DNA of 64,000 bases from Actinomadura madurae (GTDB taxonomy: Bacteria; Actinomycetota; Actinomycetes; Streptosporangiales; Streptosporangiaceae). The notes below the pieces were generated by a model. The model worked only from the letters and a program-made list of their open reading frames with translations, was not told the DNA's origin and searched no databases. The position numbers were made by a program, and so were the translations under genes. The stretch is from assembly GCF_900115095.1 (NCBI RefSeq), contig NZ_FOVH01000008.1, positions 337,556-401,555 on the forward strand. Direction: 5' to 3'. The first letter of the stretch is position 1. Every line of letters begins with the position of its first letter. Shown here one piece after another: positions 26,677 to 33,745 of this stretch.

Positions 26677-26707
26677 TTGACCTGAAGTGCGGTTGAGGTC
26701 CTAGGGT
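26677..26707 (+). promoter_or_regulatory. SoxR/MerR-type promoter of the NmrA-like gene
   Basis: TTGACC (26677-26682) and TAGGGT (26702-26707) are 19 bases apart, the over-long spacer typical of MerR-family activation. The spacer region 26679-26700 is a palindrome (16 of 22 positions symmetrical) reading ACCTGAAG, four bases, GTTGAGGT, close to the SoxR box CCTCAAG-N4-CTTGAGG. The ATG at 26715 follows the -10 by 7 bases, so the transcript is leaderless. Confidence 0.65.
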
Positions 26708-26714
26708 CCTGCCC

Positions 26715-27545
26715 ATGAGCGAGTTCCTGGTGACCGGAGCGACGGGACGCGTGGGACGGCATGTCGCCGCCTCGCTGGCGGGGGCGGGCCATGGCGTCCG
26801 GGCGCTGGTCCGCTCCGCCGGCGCCGTGCTGCCGGACGGGGTGGAGGCCGTCCAGGGCGACCTGACCTCCCCGGAGGCGGTCGAGCGCGCGGCCCAGGGC
26901 GTGGACGGCGTCTACCTGATGTGGCCCGGGCTGCCGGTCGACGCCCGCATCGTGGACGCTCTGGCGCGGCACGTCCGGCATGCCGTGTACCTGTCCACGG
27001 ACGTGGCCGACCTCGCGGACGGGGAGACCGCCACGTCCTTCCACCAGGAGATCGAGCGCCTGCTCAGGACGTCGGGCCTGGACTGGACGTTCGTCCGGGC
27101 GATCGACTTCGCCGCGAACGCGCTCGCCTGGGCCGGGCAGATCCGGCAGGGCGTCGTCCGCTGGCCGTACGGGGACGCCGCCCGGTCGCTGATCCACGAG
27201 CGCGACATCGCCGACGTCGCCGTCCTCGCCCTGACCGCGCCGGGCCACCGCGGCTCCGCCTACGTGATCACCGGCCCGGAGGCGATCAGCCACCGGGAGC
27301 AGGTCCGGGTCATCGGCGAGGTCATCGGGCGCGATGTGCGCTGGGAGGACCTGCCGCCGGACATCGCCCGCGAGCGGCTGACGGCCGCGTGGGGCGACGC
27401 GGCGTTCGTCCAGTCCCGGCTGAGAGCGTGGGAGCGGTTCGCGGAGGAGCCGGAGCGCGTCACCGACACCGTGGCACGGCTGCTCGGCCGCCCCGCCCGC
27501 ACGTTCCGCCAGTGGGCCGAGGACCACGCCTCCGACTTCCGCTGA
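26715..27545 (+). CDS. NmrA-like NAD(P)-binding oxidoreductase, probable SoxR target
   Basis: Atypical short-chain dehydrogenase/NmrA fold: nucleotide loop VTGATGRVGRHV at 6-17, VQGDLTSPEAV near 53, and a C-terminal helical domain. It lacks the YxxxK pair of classical SDRs at the usual place (STDVADLADG follows the strand), so it may sense or reduce quinones, as NmrA/QOR2 relatives do. 276 aa. Its promoter carries a SoxR-type operator; SoxR in streptomycetes controls a gene of this family in response to redox-active antibiotics (from memory, SCO1178). No soxR gene is in the window. Confidence 0.9.
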   Translation: MSEFLVTGATGRVGRHVAASLAGAGHGVRALVRSAGAVLPDGVEAVQGDLTSPEAVERAAQGVDGVYLMWPGLPVDARIVDALARHVRHAVYLSTDVADLADGETATSFHQEIERLLRTSGLDWTFVRAIDFAANALAWAGQIRQGVVRWPYGDAARSLIHERDIADVAVLALTAPGHRGSAYVITGPEAISHREQVRVIGEVIGRDVRWEDLPPDIARERLTAAWGDAAFVQSRLRAWERFAEEPERVTDTVARLLGRPARTFRQWAEDHASDFR

Positions 27546-27555
27546 CCTCCGGCGA

Positions 27556-27586
27556 CCGCGCCGCCCGCGCGGGGCGGGCGGCGCGG
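27556..27586. terminator. Bidirectional terminator between convergent genes
   Basis: Perfect 13-bp stem CCGCGCCGCCCGC / GCGGGCGGCGCGG around a 5-base loop, 10 bases from either stop codon. Confidence 0.8.
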
Positions 27587-27593
27587 TGGCCGG

Positions 27594-28520
27594 TCACGCG
27601 GCCTGGAAGTAGTGCCCCTTGTCGAGGTCGTCGAGGAGTCCGGGCTGGGTCGGCCGCCATCCGAGCAGCTCGCGGGTCAGCGTGCTCGACGCCGAGGCGT
27701 CCACGCCGGCGAAGGCGGCCATCCAGCCGAAGTGCCCCGCGGCGTCCTCGTCGGCGATGGACGCCACCGGGACGCCGAGGTGGCGGCCGATCACCTCGGC
27801 GATCGAGCGGAACGGCACCCCCTCCTCGTCGTTCGCGTGCAGCGCCGACCCCGCCGGGGCCTGCTCCAGCGCCAGCCGGAACAGGTGCGCGGCGTCGATC
27901 ACGTGCCCGGCGGGCCAGCGGTTCGCCCCGTCCCCGAGGTAGCCGGACAGGCCCTTCTCCCGGGCGATGCCGACCAGGGCCGCGACGAAGCCCTTGTCCC
28001 CGTCGCCGTGGACCGTCGGGGGCAGCCGGACGACGGACGAGCGGACGCCGCGTTCGGCGAGGGAGAGCGCCAGCCGGGCGGTGCCCTGCCGGGCTTGCGG
28101 ACCTTCCAGCTCGGCGGGCACCCCGGAGCCTGGCAGCCCGTCCCGCTCGGTGGCGACGCGTCCGGAGACCACGCCGACCACCCCGGACGCGAGGACGAAC
28201 GGCCGGCCGGAGCCCGCCAGCGCGTCCCCGAACGTCTCGACCGCGCGGCGGTCCGCGTCCACGGCCTCCTCGAACCGTCCCGCGAACATGATCTCGTGCT
28301 TGTAGGCCAGGTGGATGACGCCGTCGGCGTCGGCGGCGGCGCCGCCCAGGACGTCGAGGTCGTCGAGGGTGCCGCGGAGCACCTCGGCCCCGGCCGCGGC
28401 CAGGGCGGCGGCCGAGCCGTCCGAGCGCGCGAGCCCGATGACCTGGTGGCCGGCGCCGATGAGTTCGGGGACGACGGCCGAGCCGATCCAGCCGGACGCC
28501 CCGGTGACGAGAACGCGCAT
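27594..28520 (-). CDS. NAD-dependent epimerase/dehydratase family protein
   Basis: Extended-SDR fold: NAD(P) loop VTGASGWIGSAV at 4-15, LRGTLDDLDVL near 55, downstream LASGVVGVVSG in place of the usual catalytic Ser region, and RLPPTVHGDGDKGF near 165. No YxxxK is apparent, so the enzyme may be a reductase with altered chemistry. 308 aa. ATG 28520 has GGAGG six bases upstream. Divergent from a TetR gene, with two palindromic operators in the 90-base gap; it is the evident target of that regulator. Confidence 0.9.
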   Translation of the reverse strand: MRVLVTGASGWIGSAVVPELIGAGHQVIGLARSDGSAAALAAAGAEVLRGTLDDLDVLGGAAADADGVIHLAYKHEIMFAGRFEEAVDADRRAVETFGDALAGSGRPFVLASGVVGVVSGRVATERDGLPGSGVPAELEGPQARQGTARLALSLAERGVRSSVVRLPPTVHGDGDKGFVAALVGIAREKGLSGYLGDGANRWPAGHVIDAAHLFRLALEQAPAGSALHANDEEGVPFRSIAEVIGRHLGVPVASIADEDAAGHFGWMAAFAGVDASASSTLTRELLGWRPTQPGLLDDLDKGHYFQAA

Positions 28521-28541
28521 GGGAAACCTCCGAGAGCAGGC

Positions 28542-28593
28542 GATGTCAGTCAATGACATCACCATAGCACGACCGATGTCAGTGACTGTCATC
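28542..28593. promoter_or_regulatory. Two TetR operators between epimerase and regulator genes
   Basis: Site 1, 28542-28560: GATGTCA-GTCAA-TGACATC, perfect 7-bp arms. Site 2, 28575-28593: GATGTCAGTGACTGTCATC, 16 of 19 positions symmetrical. The left halves are identical and the centres are 33 bases apart (three helical turns). They overlap the promoters of both divergent genes. Confidence 0.8.
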
Positions 28594-28610
28594 GACTAGG
28601 ATGACCGGGC

Positions 28611-29177
28611 ATGGGGCGATGGGAGCCGAACGCGCGCGGCCGGCTCGAAGAGGCGGCACTCGACCTCTACGGCGAGCGCGGATTCGAGAAGACGACGGTG
28701 GCGGAGATCGCCGGCCGCGCCGGGCTCACCGAGCGCACGTTCTTCCGGCACTTCGCCGACAAGCGCGAGGTCCTGTTCGGGGGCTCGGCGCTGCTGGAGG
28801 ACATGATCGCTACGGCGGTGGCCGAGGCACCCGCCTCCGCGGCGCCGATCGACGCGACGGCCCGCGCCCTGGAGAGCATCGGCGCCTTCTTCGAGGGACG
28901 CCACGCCCACTCCCGGCGGCGCCAGGCCGTCATCGACGCGAACGCGGAACTGCGCGAGCGCGAGCTGATCAAACTGGCCGCCCTGGCCTCGGTGCTGGCC
29001 GCGGCCCTGCGCCGCCGCGGCGTCCCGGACCCGGCCGCGGCCCTGACCGCCGAGGCCGGCCTCGCCGTCTTCAAGGTCGCCTTCGAACGCTGGCTCGCCG
29101 ACCCCGGCCGGGGCGACCTGCCCCACCACATCCGGGAGTCCCTGGACGAGCTCAAGGCCGTGACCGCGGGCGGATGA
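28611..29177 (+). CDS. TetR-family regulator, divergent from epimerase
   Basis: 188 aa. Helix-turn-helix AGLTERTFFRHFADKRE (about 36-52), followed by a short ligand domain. Lies 90 bases from the divergent epimerase gene across two matching palindromes, so it probably represses both. ATG 28611 follows TAGGAT (28597-28602) by 8 bases with no ribosome-binding site, so it is likely leaderless. Convergent with map, 9 bases apart. Confidence 0.93.
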   Translation: MGRWEPNARGRLEEAALDLYGERGFEKTTVAEIAGRAGLTERTFFRHFADKREVLFGGSALLEDMIATAVAEAPASAAPIDATARALESIGAFFEGRHAHSRRRQAVIDANAELRERELIKLAALASVLAAALRRRGVPDPAAALTAEAGLAVFKVAFERWLADPGRGDLPHHIRESLDELKAVTAGG

Positions 29178-29186
29178 CCCTCGGCG

Positions 29187-29987
29187 TCAGGCGTCCTTCG
29201 CGGACAGCCGCGCCCTCTCCGACTCGCGCCGGGTGAGCACCAGGGGGCCGTCCTCGGTGATCGCCACCGTGTGCTCGGAGTGGGCCGTGCGCGAGCCGTC
29301 GGCCGACCGGATGGTCCAGCCGTCGGGGTCGTAGACGATCCGGTCGGTCGTCCGGGCGAGCCAGGGTTCGAGGGCGAGGGTCAGGCCCGGCCGGAGCGTG
29401 AGGCCGCGCCCCGCCCGGCCCTTGTTCGACACGTGCGGCCCCTCGTGCATGGTGCGGCCGAGACCGTGGCCGCCGAACTCGTCGTTGACCGGGTAGCCGT
29501 GGCCGCGGGCCACCCCCTCGATCGCCGCCGAGATGTCGCCCAGGCGGTTCCCCGGGCGCGCCTTCTCGATCGCCGCCTCCAGCGCCTCCTCGGTGGCGCG
29601 GATGAGCCGCAGGTCCTCCTCGGCGGCGTTCCCGACGACGACCGTGCACGCCGAGTCGGCCACCCAGCCGTCGATGCCGAGCGCGAGGTCCGCGCTGAGG
29701 ACGTCCCCGTCCCGCAGCACGTAGTCGTGGGGCAGGCCGTGCAGGACGGCGTCGTTGACCGACAGGCAGATGACGTTGCGGAACGGGCCGTTGCCGAAGG
29801 ACGGCGCGTAGTCCCAGTAGCACGACTCGGCACCGCGACGCTTGATCATGGCGCGCGCGTGATGCTCCAGGTCCAGCAGGTTGACGCCCACCGCGGCGAG
29901 CCCGCAGACCTCGGAGAGCACCTCGGCGACGAAACGCCCGGCGACGTGCATCCGCTGGATCTCCGCGGGCGTCTTCAGTTCGATCAC
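29187..29987 (-). CDS. map: Type I methionine aminopeptidase
   Basis: Removes the initiator Met from nascent proteins. Pita-bread fold with five metal ligands readable: Asp in LSADLAL, Asp in VADSACT, His in GGHGLGRTMHEG, Glu in LALEPWL and Glu in SEHTVA. 266 aa, without the N-terminal zinc-finger extension of some actinobacterial MetAPs. ATG 29987. Actinobacteria usually carry a second copy with the secY/adk locus; this one is divergent from a small XRE regulator across a perfect inverted repeat, so it is specially regulated. Confidence 0.95.
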   Translation of the reverse strand: MIELKTPAEIQRMHVAGRFVAEVLSEVCGLAAVGVNLLDLEHHARAMIKRRGAESCYWDYAPSFGNGPFRNVICLSVNDAVLHGLPHDYVLRDGDVLSADLALGIDGWVADSACTVVVGNAAEEDLRLIRATEEALEAAIEKARPGNRLGDISAAIEGVARGHGYPVNDEFGGHGLGRTMHEGPHVSNKGRAGRGLTLRPGLTLALEPWLARTTDRIVYDPDGWTIRSADGSRTAHSEHTVAITEDGPLVLTRRESERARLSAKDA

Positions 29988-30007
29988 GAGTACCTCACGT
30001 ACGAGTG

Positions 30008-30057
30008 CTGGTATTTCTATACCGTCACCCTAGTGCTTGACGGTATAGAAATACCAG
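30008..30057. promoter_or_regulatory. Perfect 20-bp inverted repeat between map and XRE gene
   Basis: The left arm 30008-30027 reads CTGGTATTTCTATACCGTCA and the right arm 30038-30057 is its exact reverse complement; the spacer is 10 bases. Each arm is itself dyadic (GGTAT-N4-ATACC), so this is two facing operators. The XRE gene's promoter TTGACG (30037-30042), 18 bases, TACCCT (30061-30066) overlaps the right arm. Confidence 0.85.
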
Positions 30058-30072
30058 CCCTACCCTGGGGCC

Positions 30073-30342
30073 ATGGTCCGCCAACCGCTCACGCCCGAGC
30101 AGATCGAGGCCGGCAGGCGCCTCGGCGCCCTGCTGCGCCACGCGCGGGCGGACCGCGACCTGGCGGAGGTCGCGGGCGCGGCCGGCATCTCGCCGGAGAC
30201 CCTGCGCAAGATCGAGACCGGCCGGCTGCCCTCCCCCGGGTTCGGCACGATCGTCCGCCTCGGCGAGGCGCTCGACGTGCCGGTGCAGGAACTGGCGGCC
30301 ACCTGGCTCGGCAGCGACCTGCCCCTGGAAGCCCTCTCCTGA
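30073..30342 (+). CDS. Small XRE-family regulator paired with map
   Basis: 89 aa, almost nothing but an HTH_3 domain: RRLGALLRHARADRD, AGISPETLRKIETGRLPSP (recognition helix), then RLGEALDVPVQEL. No sensor domain. ATG 30073. It is divergent from map with a 20-bp inverted repeat between them, so I infer autoregulation and control of map. The pairing of this HTH with map is, to my memory, recurrent in actinobacteria. Confidence 0.93.
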   Translation: MVRQPLTPEQIEAGRRLGALLRHARADRDLAEVAGAAGISPETLRKIETGRLPSPGFGTIVRLGEALDVPVQELAATWLGSDLPLEALS

Positions 30343-30345
30343 CGG

Positions 30346-31296
30346 TCAGTTCACCAGCACGATCCTGCCGCGGGCGTGGCGGGTCTCGCTCAGTTCGTGC
30401 GCGGCCACGACCTCCTCCAGCGGGAAGGCCGCCGCGACCGGAATCCGCAGCCGGCCCTTCCCGGCCAGCTCGACCGCGATACCGAGACCGTGCAGCGCCT
30501 GCGGGTCGGCCGCGGCCCCGATCGCGTCGCCGGTCTCCTCGGCCGGTGCTCCGTGCGACATGTGCACGCCGAGGGACGCCGCGGAGAAGTCGGGCGCGAT
30601 CGTCACCACCCGCGCCGGGTCCCCGGCGATCGCGATCAGGTCGGGCAGCGCCCCTCCGGCGCAGTCGAACACCGCGTCCACCCCCGGGGCCATCGCGCGG
30701 ACCCGTTCGACCAGGCCCGACCCGTACGTCGTGGGCTCGGCACCCAGAGACCGCAGGAAGTCGTGGTTGCGCTCGCTCGCCGTCCCGATCACGGTGGCGC
30801 CGCGGGCGACCGCCATCTGCACGGCGACCGTCCCCACGGCACCGGCCGCGCCCTGCACCAGCACGGTGTGCCCGGCACCGACCCGGAGCCGGTCGAGGAC
30901 GCGGGTGGACGTCTCGACCGAGCCCGCGGCACCGCCCGCCTCCTCCCAGCTCCACACGTCCGGCTTCGGCGCCCAGAAGACCAGGACCGCGTGGTCGGCG
31001 TTGGCGCCCCGCGCGGTCGTCGCGGTCACGCCGAACACCTCGTCACCGATCGCGACGCCGGTCACACCGTCGCCGACCTCGTCCACCACGCCCGCGGCGT
31101 CGAACCCCGTCCGGCACGGGAACGCCGTGGGCACGGCATCGCGCATCCGCCCGGAGCGGATCTGGACCTCACCCGGCGCGACCCCGGACGCCCTGACGGC
31201 GATGCGGACCTCCCCCGCCCCCGCATGCGGGGCCTCGACCTCGGCCACCCGCATGACGCCGGGCGGCCCGTACTCGGAAAACTGAACGGCTCTCAT
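30346..31296 (-). CDS. Quinone oxidoreductase/zinc-independent MDR reductase
   Basis: Medium-chain dehydrogenase/reductase of the NADPH:quinone reductase type. GroES-like N-terminal half without the structural-zinc cysteines, then the Rossmann loop QGAAGAVGTVAVQ near 148-160. 316 aa. It should reduce quinones or activated double bonds with NADPH. ATG 31296; divergent from a TetR gene across a 20-bp operator, 50 bases between starts, so it is that regulator's target. Confidence 0.92.
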   Translation of the reverse strand: MRAVQFSEYGPPGVMRVAEVEAPHAGAGEVRIAVRASGVAPGEVQIRSGRMRDAVPTAFPCRTGFDAAGVVDEVGDGVTGVAIGDEVFGVTATTARGANADHAVLVFWAPKPDVWSWEEAGGAAGSVETSTRVLDRLRVGAGHTVLVQGAAGAVGTVAVQMAVARGATVIGTASERNHDFLRSLGAEPTTYGSGLVERVRAMAPGVDAVFDCAGGALPDLIAIAGDPARVVTIAPDFSAASLGVHMSHGAPAEETGDAIGAAADPQALHGLGIAVELAGKGRLRIPVAAAFPLEEVVAAHELSETRHARGRIVLVN

Positions 31297-31309
31297 GCCG
31301 CCGGACCGT

Positions 31310-31329
31310 AACGGAACACCCCGTCCGTT
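31310..31329. promoter_or_regulatory. TetR operator between quinone reductase and regulator
   Basis: AACGGA-N8-TCCGTT, perfect 6-bp arms, centred in the 50-base gap between divergent starts. TAAAGT (31334-31339), a likely -10, follows directly. Confidence 0.65.
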
Positions 31330-31346
31330 TGACTAAAGTGAGAGCG

Positions 31347-31970
31347 GTGACGGCCCAAGTGAGTGAGCTGCGCTCGGACGCCCGAGACAACCGCGCCCGC
31401 ATCCTCGCGGTCGCCCGCATGGCCTTCGCCACCGAGGGCCTCGACGTGCCGATCCGCGAGATCGCCCGGCGCGCGGACGTGGGCCCCGCGACCGTCTACC
31501 GGCACTTCCCGACCAAGGAAGCCCTGTTCACCGCGGCTTTCGCCGAGCAGATGGCCCTGTGCTCGGCGGTCGTCGAGGAGGGCCTGGCGGCGCCCGACCC
31601 CTGGCACGGCTTCTGCCTGGTCATCGACAGGCTCATGGAGATGCACGCCCTCGACCGGGGCTTCTCCCGCGCCTTCACCTCACGGTTCCCGAGAACGGTC
31701 GACTACTTCACGGCCGAACGCGACCGCGCGCTGAGCGCGATACTCGAACTCGTCCGGCGCGCCAAACGATCGGGCGCCCTCCGGCAGGACTTCGTCCTGG
31801 AGGACATCGTCCTCACCCTGATGGCGAACGAGGGCATCCGCGCCGACACCCCCGAGGCAAGGGTGGCGGCATCCCGCCGCCTGGCGGCCCTCATGCTCCA
31901 GTCGTTCCGCGCGAACCCCGCCCCGGCCCCGCTCCCCCCGCCGGCCCGCCTACCGCTCTCAGCGCGTTAA
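31347..31970 (+). CDS. TetR-family regulator, divergent from quinone reductase
   Basis: 207 aa with helix-turn-helix ADVGPATVYRHFPTKE and an all-helical ligand domain; the C-terminal 20 residues are Pro/Ala-rich. I choose GTG 31347, seven bases after the -10-like TAAAGT (leaderless); TTG 31329 would overlap the operator. It likely represses the divergent reductase. Confidence 0.9.
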   Translation: MTAQVSELRSDARDNRARILAVARMAFATEGLDVPIREIARRADVGPATVYRHFPTKEALFTAAFAEQMALCSAVVEEGLAAPDPWHGFCLVIDRLMEMHALDRGFSRAFTSRFPRTVDYFTAERDRALSAILELVRRAKRSGALRQDFVLEDIVLTLMANEGIRADTPEARVAASRRLAALMLQSFRANPAPAPLPPPARLPLSAR

Positions 31971-32010
31971 CGAGAGGCCCGATCCGGACTCCCGGCAGTA
32001 GAGTGCCGCA

Positions 32011-32412
32011 ATGGCATGCCGCATCACCGAGTTGATCCTTGACTGCCGGGACCCCGAAACCCTGGCGGACTTCTGGTGTCAGGTACTCGACTACGTCGTC
32101 CTGGAAACGGACGAGGACGGCGGCATCGAGATCGGCCCCGCCGGCAACGACCCGGCCGATCCCGGGCTCACCATCGTCCTCAGCCCCAGCACCGACCCCA
32201 GGCAGGCCAAGCTCCCCCTGCACTTCGACGTCAACGCGGTCGACCGCGACCAGGACGAGGAACTCCAGCGCCTCTTCGCCCTCGGCGCCCGCACGGCCGA
32301 CGTGGGCCAAACCGGCGAGGAGCCCTGGCACGTCCTGGCCGACCCCGAAGGCAACGAGTTCTGCCTCCTCCGCAGAACCGTGAAACCGGCCCCCCGCCAG
32401 ACCGCGCCCTAA
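32011..32412 (+). CDS. VOC-superfamily (glyoxalase-like) protein
   Basis: 133 aa, one glyoxalase-like domain with two beta-alpha-beta-beta-beta units: starts ITELILDCRDPETLADFW, then LPLHFDVNAVDRDQ and VLADPEGNEFCLL at the end. Cytoplasmic. Likely a lyase, thiol transferase or drug-binding protein; the metal ligands are not certain (His in LHFDV, Glu in GNEFC). TAGAGT lies 6 bases before ATG 32011, so it is leaderless. Confidence 0.9.
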   Translation: MACRITELILDCRDPETLADFWCQVLDYVVLETDEDGGIEIGPAGNDPADPGLTIVLSPSTDPRQAKLPLHFDVNAVDRDQDEELQRLFALGARTADVGQTGEEPWHVLADPEGNEFCLLRRTVKPAPRQTAP

Positions 32413-32457
32413 AGCCCCAGACCGGGATGGCCGGTTGTGCGTCCATGGCGGGGGCCG

Positions 32458-32481
32458 GGGCACCGTCCCGTACCGGTGCCC
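32458..32481. terminator. Hairpin between convergent VOC and secreted-protein genes
   Basis: GGGCACCG / CGGTGCCC, 8-bp perfect stem with 8-base loop. Confidence 0.5.
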
Positions 32482-32497
32482 TCACCCCGTCGCCCGC

Positions 32498-33010
32498 TCA
32501 GGCGGTGAAGGTATGGCTCTTGCAGCTGCCCCGCTTATGCACCCACACCTTCATGTACACCTTCCGCCCGTCCTTGATCGACAGGTTCCGGAACTTGTAC
32601 GCGTCGTCCTTGGTCAGCTTGAGGGTCTTCTTTTTCTTCCACTTGCTCCCGTACTTGACGTACAGGGTGCCGCCGACCGACGTCTTGGTCCCGTTGTAGA
32701 CACCGAACTTCTCGCCCTTGGCCGCGAACCTCGCCTCGGCGAAGTTGCTGTCGCTGAACTTCCACCGTCTGCGGGTCCAGCCCGACGAGCCGCCGGGATC
32801 GCCGTCGTCGGTGTCCTTGTCCGCCTTGCAGTTCCAGCCGACCGGCGGCCGAGCAGCCGCCCCAGGCGCCGCCGAAGCCCCGGCACCTGCGGCCGGGGCC
32901 GCCTTGGCACCCGCGGCCTGCGCTGGCGTGATAGCGAATGCGGCCGTCGGCAAGGCCAGAACGCCCGCCACTCCTACGCTGGTCATCGCGGTCTTGGTCT
33001 TGAAGCTCAT
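32498..33010 (-). CDS. Small secreted basic protein
   Basis: 170 aa. Signal peptide about 1-33 (SVGVAGVLALPTAAFA then AQA), an Ala/Pro-rich linker to about 60, then a Lys/Trp-rich mature domain of about 110 residues with two Cys (in WNCKAD and RGSCKSH) likely to form a disulfide. The domain is beta-strand-like with KKKK clusters, suggesting binding to cell-wall polymers or nucleic acid. Family not recognised. ATG 33010 has AAAGGGAG upstream; an 8-bp hairpin CCCCCGGA/TCCGGGGG sits in the leader at 33032-33050. Confidence 0.85.
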   Translation of the reverse strand: MSFKTKTAMTSVGVAGVLALPTAAFAITPAQAAGAKAAPAAGAGASAAPGAAARPPVGWNCKADKDTDDGDPGGSSGWTRRRWKFSDSNFAEARFAAKGEKFGVYNGTKTSVGGTLYVKYGSKWKKKKTLKLTKDDAYKFRNLSIKDGRKVYMKVWVHKRGSCKSHTFTA

Positions 33011-33745
33011 GCGCTCCCTTTCCGATGCGCGCCCCCGGAGCGTCCGGGGGTGAACTGCGAAGCTACGAAAAGGCGTTATCGATCCCCTATCCACCCGTTG
33101 AATCGGGTCTGGGCGGTGCCGGCCCGGAACGGAAACCGGCCGCGGGGCGACCGGTGCACGGAACCTCGAACCACACCCGCAGCCGACCGCCGTCGAGCTG
33201 CTCGAACCCTCAAGGACCGGGCCAGCATCGCCAGGCGGAGGCCGCTCATCGTCGCGCTTGTCGACCGTGCCCATGACCCCGCCCCAGCTTTCGATGCGGG
33301 ATGGCTGGCCAGGTGAACCTGGGCGATCGGGAGGAGGATGCCACGCCGAGTCTTTGACCGACGGCTTCTCGACCCCGTCGTCGCCATTGCCGGGGTGGTC
33401 GACGCCCACGCGTGGTCAGCCCTTTCGATTGCCGGGCAGGACTGCGCCGGTGCCGTGAGCGGTGCCCAGTGTGGACGAAGCAGTTGTGACTCCGGGCACT
33501 CCACCTCCCGTCCGCCTTTCGCCTGCCGCGGACGAAGTATGTGTGGGGCTGGGTTTGCGCACGGCTGAGCCGCAGGTCGTGGGGGGTGGGCTGGTGCGTG
33601 GGGACTAGGGGGCGGGTTTCTCTGGTTCGGGTGCACCAGGGGAAGACGGGGGCTGGGGACGATGCCGCGGTGCGGGGGCGGGAGGGAGTGTTGGTGGCGC
33701 GCGAGATCCGCGCTTTTCCCTCGTGGTGTCTGGAGTGATCGACAG
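33011..33745. other. 735-base gene-poor stretch
   Basis: Between divergent starts. Near 33011-33120 lies the leader and probably the promoter of the secreted protein (AT-richer GATAAC-like sequence). From about 33130 to 33740 I find no frame with convincing coding bias, no ribosome-binding site, no RNA gene and no repeat; the last 200 bases are strongly G-rich on the plus strand. It may contain a decayed gene or a long regulatory region for the MmpL operon. Confidence 0.5.

Noticed and set aside
30008..30057. Insertion-sequence or attachment-site inverted repeat
   Set aside because: No transposase or integrase nearby, spacer of only 10 bases, and each arm is an internal dyad, which fits regulator binding.
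33620..33650. tRNA-like GGTTCGGGTGCACCA segment
   Set aside because: No acceptor, D or anticodon stems can be folded around it.
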